Source: Candidatus Didemnitutus sp. (GTDB lineage Bacteria; Verrucomicrobiota; Verrucomicrobiia; Opitutales; Opitutaceae). From it: DNA of 48,667 nt. The stretch is taken from NCBI GenBank assembly GCA_023701285.1, contig JAMPXH010000017.1, positions 1 through 48,667 on the forward strand. Direction: 5' to 3'. The position numbers were made by a program, and so were the translations under genes. The first letter of the stretch is position 1; each line of letters begins with the position of its first letter. This document shows, piece after piece, positions 42,951 to 48,667 of this stretch. The notes below the pieces were generated by a model. It had not been told where the DNA came from. It searched no databases and was given only the letters and a program-made list of their open reading frames with translations.

Positions 42951-43763
42951 TCAGACGAATAGCTCGCCCCGCAGGTAGAGCGTCGCATGGCCGGCCATCT
43001 TCACGCGGTCGCCGGTCGAGCCTGTGCCTGTCGCGGGGACGAATTCGCAGAAGAGCTCGCCACCGCGGGCGGAGACTTGGCGGGCGTGCAGGCGCGTCTT
43101 GCCCAGCCGGGCGGCCCAATACGGCACGAGGGTGCAGTGCGCGGAGCCGGTGACCGGATCCTCGGGCACGCCGGCGCCGGGGGCGAAGAAGCGCGAGGCA
43201 CAGTCGCTGTCCTCGCCCGGCGCGGTGGCGATGAGACGCGTGTCGCCGAGGGTGGCGAGGCGCGGCAGATCGGGGCGGAGGGCGAGCACCTCGGCTTGGG
43301 TGGCGAAGACCGCGAGGTAATACGGATGCGTGGCGACCTTGAGGAATTCGTGTGGAGCGAGGTTGAGGCAATCGCGCAGCGCGGCTGGCACTTCGGGGGT
43401 GGCGAAGGCGGGGCGGGCGGGAAAATCCAACTCGAACCGGTCGCCGCGCCGGGCGACGGTGAGCGGGCCGCTGCGCGAGTCGAAGGTGATGAAGTCGCCG
43501 GTCTGGCCGAGTTGACCGAAGATCACGGCAGCCGTGGCGAGCGTGGCATGGCCGCAGAGGTCGACCTCGAGCGCCGGGGTGAACCAGCGCAGGTGGAAGC
43601 GTGCCTCGCCGGTGCGGACGAAAAACGCGGTCTCGGCGAGGCCGTTCTCGAACGCGATGCGTTGCATGAGCGTGTCGTCCGGCCAGGCGGCAAGCGGAAC
43701 GACTCCGGCGGGATTGCCGGCAAAAAGGCGATCGGTGAAGGCGTCGACCCAGTAGAGGTGCAT
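42951..43763 (-). CDS. PhzF-family isomerase
   Basis: A 270-residue protein with the two-lobed diaminopimelate-epimerase fold. Landmarks are FAGNPAGVVPL at the N-terminus, LAETAFFV with the catalytic Glu (about E44), DLCGHATLATAAVI, and EDPVTGSAHC in the second lobe. PhzF of phenazine synthesis isomerises a dihydro-anthranilate. Most bacterial members, such as E. coli YddE, have unknown substrates. No phenazine genes are nearby, so phenazine synthesis is not implied. All family key residues seem present. Confidence 0.93.
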   Translation of the reverse strand: MHLYWVDAFTDRLFAGNPAGVVPLAAWPDDTLMQRIAFENGLAETAFFVRTGEARFHLRWFTPALEVDLCGHATLATAAVIFGQLGQTGDFITFDSRSGPLTVARRGDRFELDFPARPAFATPEVPAALRDCLNLAPHEFLKVATHPYYLAVFATQAEVLALRPDLPRLATLGDTRLIATAPGEDSDCASRFFAPGAGVPEDPVTGSAHCTLVPYWAARLGKTRLHARQVSARGGELFCEFVPATGTGSTGDRVKMAGHATLYLRGELFV

Positions 43764-43906
43764 GGATTTTGGAATTTCGATTCTCGATTTTCAGTCGGGA
43801 AGGCGAGTGGAAGCGTGCTGTTCCGTCGTGCGATCAGGAGAACTGGCTGGTCTCGGGATGTTTCCGCCCGAAATCGAAAATCGAGAAGCCAGAATCGAGC
43901 ATCCGC
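43764..43906. repeat. Intergenic AT-richer inverted repeats between PhzF and GNAT genes
   Basis: TCTCGATTTTC (43782-43792) and GAAAATCGAGA (43876-43886) are perfect inverted repeats about 83 bp apart. They sit in short GAAAATCGAGAATCG-like strings (43773-43792 and 43869-43899), markedly less GC-rich than the surroundings. Nothing coding is seen. It may be a dispersed element. Confidence 0.5.
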
Positions 43907-44389
43907 TCACGCGTAGCGCGCCAGCGCGTCGCCGGTGAGACGGCAGATCTGCCACTCCTGCATGCGGCGGGCGCCGAGGGATTCGTAGAAGGCGATGGCG
44001 GGTTGGTTCCAGTCGAGCACGGCCCATTCCATGCGGCCGCAGCCGCGGGCGTTGGCGATCTTGGCGAGATGGAGGAGGAGGGCTTTGCCCAAACCCCGGC
44101 CGCGGAAGGACGGGCGGACGAAGAGGTCTTCGAGGTAGAGCCCGGGGCGGGCGAGGAAGGTGGAGTAGTTGAAAAAGTAGAGCGCGAAGCCCGCGGGCGC
44201 GTCGTCGACCGTGGAGAGGACGCAGTGGGCGAGCGGGGCGGCGGGCGCGGCAGGAAAGAGCGCGCGACGGAGCGACGGCTCGTCGGCGACGACCTCATGC
44301 GCGAGCTTTTCGTAGGCGGCGAGTTCGCGGATGAAACCGAGGATGAGCGGCAGGTCGGCCTCGGTGGCGGGGCGGATCGCGTTGGGCAT
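43907..44389 (-). CDS. GNAT N-acetyltransferase, diamine acetyltransferase-like
   Basis: A 160-residue GNAT enzyme. The acetyl-CoA pyrophosphate loop is RGRGLGKALL (motif A). Other family regions are YEKLAHEVVADE, then GFALYFFNYSTFLARPGLYL, EDLFVRP, and WAVLDWN before AIAFYESLGA. The overall pattern resembles the spermidine/spermine or thialysine acetyltransferase (SAT-like) group. The substrate is probably a small amine; it cannot be fixed from sequence. A TTG 12 nt upstream is in frame, but the ATG at 44389 fits the family start better. Confidence 0.9.
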   Translation of the reverse strand: MPNAIRPATEADLPLILGFIRELAAYEKLAHEVVADEPSLRRALFPAAPAAPLAHCVLSTVDDAPAGFALYFFNYSTFLARPGLYLEDLFVRPSFRGRGLGKALLLHLAKIANARGCGRMEWAVLDWNQPAIAFYESLGARRMQEWQICRLTGDALARYA

Positions 44390-44505
44390 GCGCGCACTCA
44401 ACGATCAGGCGGGGAAATGGCGACAGTTTAACAAGTTATTTCAAGGGATTGCGGCTCGACTTCCCCTCTGGGCCGACTTGTTTGGGAAGTCCTGATTCAC
44501 CGCAG

Positions 44506-47500
44506 ATGTTCCTGCGTCTTTTCCTTCATCGCTTCCGGAGTGGCGTGATCGCTGGCGGCCTATGGCTGGCGTTCGCGGGAGGTGCGGCGTGGGCGGCGGA
44601 AGAAGAGACGGAGCGGGTGGTGCTGCAGTTGCCGTTCACGCATCAGTTCCAGTTCGCGGGGCTCTACGCGGCGCAGACCCAGGGCTATTTCCGGGCGGAA
44701 GGATTGACGGTGGAGCTGCGGGAAGGCGTGCCGGGCAAGCGGCCGGTGGCGGAAGTCGTCGCCGGGCGCGCGCACTACGGCATCGCAGGCGGGGCGAGCC
44801 TGCTGGTGGACCGTCTGAAGGGCGCGCCTTTGGTGGCGCTGGCGGCGATTTTCCAACACTCGCCGCTCGCGATCATGGTGCGGGCGGATTCCCCCATCGC
44901 CACGCCGCTCGACCTCGTGGGCCAGCGGATCGCGCTTGATCCGCGCTCGCTGAACGCGGAGCTGAGGGCGGTGTTCCTGCTCGAGGGCATCAAACCCGGG
45001 CAATACGTGGAGGTGCCGAATCTGCCGGACCGCAACGAACTCCTCACGGGCGAAGCGGATGCGATCCCGACCTGGGTGACGGACCTGCCCTTCGACACGG
45101 AGCGGGCGGGGGTGCGTTACCGTCTGATCCGGCCGGCGGATTACGGGGCGGACTTCTACGGCGACACGCTGTTCACCACGGAGGAGGAGCTGCGCCACGC
45201 GCCGGCCCGCGTGGAGGCGATGCACCGGGCCATCGTGCGCGGCTGGGAATACGCGCTCGCGCACCCGCAGGAACTCGTCGAATGGATCCTGCGCGAGCAC
45301 GGCAAGACCCATCCGAACCTGTCGCGCGCACGTCTGCGTTTCGAGGCGGCGGCGATCGAGCGGCTGGCGCAACCGGACGTCGTGGCGATCGGCCACATGA
45401 ATCCCGGTCGCTGGCGCAAGCTCGCCGAACTGGTGGTCGGGCTGTCGCTCGTGGCGGAGGCGCAGCGAGTGGAGGGTTTCGTCTGGAATCGCCCGCAGGA
45501 GGAGCGCGTGCCCGCCTGGACGCGCTGGGTCGTGATCGCGGCGGGCACGGCGCTGGCGGTCGCGTCGCTGGTGATGCTGGCGAACTGGCGCCTGCAGCGC
45601 CTCGTGGAGCGGCGCACGCGCGAGCTGCAGGTGTCGGAGAAGAAGCAGCGCGAGTATTTCGACCTGGCGCCGACGCCGATCGTGGTCGCCGACGTGCAGG
45701 CGATCGCCGACCGGCTGGAAGCGTGGCGGCGGGAAGGCGTGACCGACCTGCGTGCGCGACTCGCGCAGGAACCGCGGCAGGTGGAGGAGCTGTTCCGGCT
45801 CAAGCGCGTGGTGGCGGCCAACCGCTGTGCGCTCGAACATTCGAATTTCGGCAGCACCGAGGAGATGGATGCGCGTCTGCGCGAGGTGATGACGGAGCAG
45901 GCGCTGGACGGTTTCGTCGGCGAACTGGAGGCAATCTGGGAAGGGCGCGATGCGCTCACGCAGGAGAAGACCTATCGCATGCTCGACGGCCGCATCGTGC
46001 ACATGCTCCTGCGCTGGTCGCTGGAGCGGGTGGACGGGCGGCCCGATTACCGGCATGTGCGGCTTGTGTTCACCGACATCACGGCGATCCGGGCGGCGCA
46101 GCAGGCGTTGCAGGAGAGCGAGGCGCGTTACCGCAACCTGTTCGAGATGACGCCGAACCCGATGTATATCTTCGACACGGAGACGCTGCGCATCGTGATG
46201 GTGAACGAGGCCGCGGTGCAGCGCTACGGCTACACGCGCGAGGAGTTCCTAGCGATGACCGTGCTGGACCTGCGGCCCGGCGAGGAGGCCTCCCGCCTGC
46301 GCGAATCCATGGCGACCTACCGCGGGCAGACGGTGCAGGCGACGGGGGCGCACTCGGCGGGACTGTGGCGGCATCGCTGCAAGGACGGCACGATCCTGAT
46401 CGTCGAGGTCTACACGCACGGGCTCGGGCTGAACGGGCGTCCGTGCGTGCTCTCGCTGCCCTTCGACATGACCGCCAAGCTCGCCACGGAGCAGGCGCTG
46501 CGGGAGAGCGAGGCGCGTTACCGCGAGTTGTTCGAGAACGCCGTCGGCGGCGTCTACCGGGCGACGCCGGACGGGCGTTTCATCGCCGTGAACCCCGCGA
46601 TGGCGCGGTTGCACGGCTTCGACTCGCCCGAGGAGATGCTGGCGTGGAACCAGCGCGAGCGCGGCGGCATCGCCTATGCGCACGCGGAGGAGCACCAGCG
46701 TTTCATCGAGCTGCTGCAGCGCCAGGGCAAGGTGGAGAACTTCGAGTCGCGCATCATCGACCGCCACGGGCACACGCTGTGGATCTCCGAGACCTCGCGC
46801 GCCGTGCACGACGAGCAGCAGCGCCTGCTTTACTACGAAGGCTTTGTGACCGACATCACGGCGCGCCGCCGCCTTGAGGCGGAGCTGATGCGTGCGTCGA
46901 AACTGGAAGCGGTGGGCATCCTCGCAGGCGGCATCGCGCATGATTTCAACAACATCCTCACGGTCGTGCTCGGCAACGTGACACTGGCGGAGATGGACAC
47001 GGCGACGGATTCCTCCGTGCGCCGGATGCTGCACGATGCGAAGCGCGCCACGATGCGCGCGCGTGATCTCACGCAGCAGTTGCTGACCTTCGCGAAGGGC
47101 GGCGATCCGGTGCGCACCGCGGTGTCGTTGCCGGAGCTGTTGCGCGAGTCGGTGGAATTCGCGATGCACGGCTCGAAGTCGCGCGGCGTCTTCGAACTCG
47201 ACGAAGGTCTCTGGCAGGCGAACGCCGACAAGGGTCAGCTCGGGCAGGTGGTGCAGAATCTCGCGATCAACGCTGTGCAATCGATGCCGCAGGGCGGCAC
47301 GGTGCGCATCCGCGCGGCCAACGCGCGGCTGGCGGCGGGCTCGGTGGGGCGGTTGCCGGCCGGGGATTATGTGGAGATCAGCGTGGCCGACACGGGCACG
47401 GGCATCGCGCCCGATCACCTGACGAAGATCTTCGATCCGTATTTCACCACCAAGCAGCAGGGCAGCGGGCTCGGTCTGGCGACGGTCTATTCCATCGTGC

Positions 47501-48027
47501 GCAAGCACCAGGGTCACATCGAGGTCGAGTCGAGGCTCGGCGAAGGGGCGGTGTTCCGCCTCTGGCTGCCGGCGGTGCACCAGCCGGAGCCGGTGATTCC
47601 CGTGGAGGCTGCACCGTTGGCGGCGCTGCGCGTGCGGGTGTTGTTCATGGACGACGAGCAACCCATCCGCGAGATGGCCCGGTTGTTCATGGCGCGCCTC
47701 GGGGCGGATTGTGTGGGTGCGCCCGACGGCCAGTCGGCCGTGCAGGCTTACCGCGAGGCGATGGCGGCGGGCACGCCCTTCGACGTGGTGGTGATGGATC
47801 TCACCGTGCCGGGAGGCATGGGCGGGCGCGAGGCGATGGAGCAACTGCGCCAGATCGATCCGCAGGTCCGCGCGGTGGTTTCCAGCGGCTACTCCCGCGA
47901 TCCGGTGCTGGCCCGCTACCGGGAGCACGGCTTCTGCGCGGTCCTGCCCAAACCCTACGGATTGGAGCAGTTGCGCAAGGTGCTCGACCAAGCCGCGGCG
48001 AAGACCCGACGCGCCCCGCCCGCCTGA
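44506..48027 (+). CDS. Hybrid sensor histidine kinase with NMT1/THI5-type periplasmic sensor
   Basis: A 1173-residue one-protein signalling device. After a signal sequence (about 1-30), an NMT1/SsuA/THI5-type binding domain (about 38-300) starts LQLPFTHQFQFAGLYAAQTQ. A TM helix follows (about 341-361), then three PAS domains (about 382-528, 538-655, 669-788) and HisKA with the phosphorylated His at about 812 in GGIAHDFNN. The HATPase domain has NLAINAVQSMP, DTGTGIAP and GSGLGLATV, and a C-terminal receiver carries the phosphoacceptor Asp at about 1098 in VVVMDLTVPG. Sensing is likely of a small solute such as a thiamine-pyrimidine precursor, since THI5/ThiY proteins bind these; the ligand is unproven. 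No separate response regulator or output gene lies adjacent, so the phosphate partner is elsewhere. ATG 44506 starts the signal; a TTG at 44449 is a poorer choice. Confidence 0.93.
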   Translation: MFLRLFLHRFRSGVIAGGLWLAFAGGAAWAAEEETERVVLQLPFTHQFQFAGLYAAQTQGYFRAEGLTVELREGVPGKRPVAEVVAGRAHYGIAGGASLLVDRLKGAPLVALAAIFQHSPLAIMVRADSPIATPLDLVGQRIALDPRSLNAELRAVFLLEGIKPGQYVEVPNLPDRNELLTGEADAIPTWVTDLPFDTERAGVRYRLIRPADYGADFYGDTLFTTEEELRHAPARVEAMHRAIVRGWEYALAHPQELVEWILREHGKTHPNLSRARLRFEAAAIERLAQPDVVAIGHMNPGRWRKLAELVVGLSLVAEAQRVEGFVWNRPQEERVPAWTRWVVIAAGTALAVASLVMLANWRLQRLVERRTRELQVSEKKQREYFDLAPTPIVVADVQAIADRLEAWRREGVTDLRARLAQEPRQVEELFRLKRVVAANRCALEHSNFGSTEEMDARLREVMTEQALDGFVGELEAIWEGRDALTQEKTYRMLDGRIVHMLLRWSLERVDGRPDYRHVRLVFTDITAIRAAQQALQESEARYRNLFEMTPNPMYIFDTETLRIVMVNEAAVQRYGYTREEFLAMTVLDLRPGEEASRLRESMATYRGQTVQATGAHSAGLWRHRCKDGTILIVEVYTHGLGLNGRPCVLSLPFDMTAKLATEQALRESEARYRELFENAVGGVYRATPDGRFIAVNPAMARLHGFDSPEEMLAWNQRERGGIAYAHAEEHQRFIELLQRQGKVENFESRIIDRHGHTLWISETSRAVHDEQQRLLYYEGFVTDITARRRLEAELMRASKLEAVGILAGGIAHDFNNILTVVLGNVTLAEMDTATDSSVRRMLHDAKRATMRARDLTQQLLTFAKGGDPVRTAVSLPELLRESVEFAMHGSKSRGVFELDEGLWQANADKGQLGQVVQNLAINAVQSMPQGGTVRIRAANARLAAGSVGRLPAGDYVEISVADTGTGIAPDHLTKIFDPYFTTKQQGSGLGLATVYSIVRKHQGHIEVESRLGEGAVFRLWLPAVHQPEPVIPVEAAPLAALRVRVLFMDDEQPIREMARLFMARLGADCVGAPDGQSAVQAYREAMAAGTPFDVVVMDLTVPGGMGGREAMEQLRQIDPQVRAVVSSGYSRDPVLARYREHGFCAVLPKPYGLEQLRKVLDQAAAKTRRAPPA

Positions 48028-48095
48028 CGGATTGGTCGGGAGCAATTTCCCGTCCCCGGTGTCAAGAGGACCACACAACCTCATCCCCTCCACCT

Positions 48096-48515
48096 ATGAA
48101 CACCTCCCGCTCAGCGTCCCGCTCCCTCGCTTTTCAACCTCGTGTGTGGCTCGCCGTGCTGGCGCTCGGGGTCGGCACCCTGCTCTCCGGCTGCGTCGCC
48201 GTGGCGGCGGCCGGCGCGGCGACGGCCGGCGTCGTCTGGGTGCGCGGCGCCTTGGAGACGCATCATGAACGCGATCTCGCCCGGGTGCACCGCGCCACGC
48301 AGGCTGCGTTGAAGGAGCTCGAGTTCGCCATCATCACCGATCGCAAGAGCGCCATCGATGCCGAGGTGGTCGCCCGCACCGCCTTGGACAAAAAGGTGAC
48401 CGTCACCCTCAAGCAGGTCACGCCCAACACCACCAAGATGTCGATCCGCGTCGGCCTGATGGGCGACGAGGCCATGTCGAACCTCATCCTGGCGCGCATC
48501 CGCGAGAAGCTCTGA
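48096..48515 (+). CDS. DUF3568-like lipoprotein
   Basis: A 139-residue lipoprotein: N-terminus with a hydrophobic stretch ending LLSGC, then AVAAAGAATAGVVWVRGALE and a C-terminal alpha/beta domain (about 60-139) with AALKELEFAIITDRKSAID and VGLMGDEAMSNLILARI. The domain matches small DUF3568 lipoproteins of unknown function. The lipobox Cys is at about residue 33. The gene is alone between the sensor kinase and the repeat at 48520. The pyrimidine-rich leader (TCCCCTCCACCT) lacks a Shine-Dalgarno sequence. Confidence 0.82.
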   Translation: MNTSRSASRSLAFQPRVWLAVLALGVGTLLSGCVAVAAAGAATAGVVWVRGALETHHERDLARVHRATQAALKELEFAIITDRKSAIDAEVVARTALDKKVTVTLKQVTPNTTKMSIRVGLMGDEAMSNLILARIREKL

Positions 48516-48519
48516 GCCG

Positions 48520-48644
48520 GACTCATGCCGTTGGACGCGATTTCCGACTGATGAGCTGCTGACAATTGGGTGGTCGCCGCTGTCCCAGCGGCGACAGGCG
48601 TCGGTCGGGACACCGACGCCCACCACCTGCATGATCCCGGCTGA
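48520..48644 (+). repeat. 125-bp dispersed intergenic repeat with twin hairpins, copy B
   Basis: It aligns without gaps to 6784-6908 (10 mismatches in 125). Hairpin 1 is at 48574-48596 (loop GTCCC, 48583-48587) and hairpin 2 at 48598-48621 (loop CGGGAC). It begins 5 nt past the stop codon of the lipoprotein gene, so it may also act as its 3' end. Confidence 0.85.
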
Positions 48645-48667
48645 GCCGGCCGGCCCGTCCGGGTCCG

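Noticed and set aside
42951-43763. A phenazine biosynthesis pathway
   Set aside because: The PhzF-like gene stands alone; there are no other phenazine genes, and most PhzF relatives have other, unknown roles.
1-48667. CRISPR arrays, rRNA genes, transposase genes or a replication origin
   Set aside because: No regularly spaced repeats, no rRNA sequence, no transposase motifs, and no DnaA-box cluster or dnaA/parAB genes were seen.

Overview
The window is about 48.7 kb of very GC-rich DNA with the marks of a verrucomicrobial genome, most likely Opitutaceae. Two proteins carry PEP-CTERM tails. Two secreted enzymes end in a C-terminal module I associate with Verrucomicrobia. The succinate dehydrogenase is the three-gene type with a five-helix cytochrome b. 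Start codons are often preceded by pyrimidine-rich leaders instead of Shine-Dalgarno sequences. The taxonomic call is an inference. There is no rRNA, CRISPR array, prophage, transposase or recognisable replication origin.

Layout: (1) 1-6.1 kb, exported proteins: a cut-off secreted protein, two divergent PEP-CTERM proteins and a 1306-residue secreted nuclease with Ig-like repeats. (2) 6.1-7.0 kb, a noncoding segment full of hairpins, a tRNA-Pro(UGG), a second copy of the tRNA 3' end and a 125-bp dispersed repeat. (3) 7.0-9.9 kb, a LysM protein, a Nudix hydrolase and a PaaK-like adenylate-forming enzyme. (4) 10.2-13.7 kb, sdhCAB, closed by a terminator. (5) 13.9-14.5 kb, a VapBC toxin-antitoxin pair with a palindromic operator. 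(6) 14.7-21.9 kb, mostly minus strand: an M3 oligopeptidase, a LEA2-like lipoprotein, a DUF4203-like membrane protein, two tandem AbgT-family transporters and a small membrane protein. (7) 22.2-26.8 kb, plus strand: lysA, a gpsA gene broken by one in-frame amber codon, a glycerate kinase and an inositol-monophosphatase-like protein. (8) 26.9-39.2 kb, the metal-resistance region described below. (9) 39.3-48.5 kb, an EamA exporter under a MocR regulator, an outer-membrane protein, a PhzF-like isomerase, a GNAT acetyltransferase, a large hybrid sensor kinase with an NMT1/THI5-type sensor, and a small lipoprotein. The window ends in the second copy of the 125-bp repeat.

The metal region is the most coherent system. 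A Cu+-type P1B ATPase (copA, minus strand) and a five-gene efflux operon (plus strand: a Cys-rich periplasmic protein, a TolC-type channel, a YHS/TRASH-like anchored protein, CusB and CusA) flank an ECF sigma factor whose C-terminus holds five clustered cysteines, like the metal-sensing CorE group. I found the same promoter layout upstream of copA and of the efflux operon: a GTAAGATTT core, a 16-nt spacer from the -35 hexamer, then CGTC. The proposed circuit is that the sigma factor senses metal through its Cys tail and switches on both the inner-membrane pump and the trans-envelope pump.

Other points worth attention are the gpsA amber codon, two families of dispersed hairpin repeats sharing a GTCCC/GGGAC loop (with covariation in one and complementary loops in the other), and a C-terminal module shared by two unrelated secreted enzymes.
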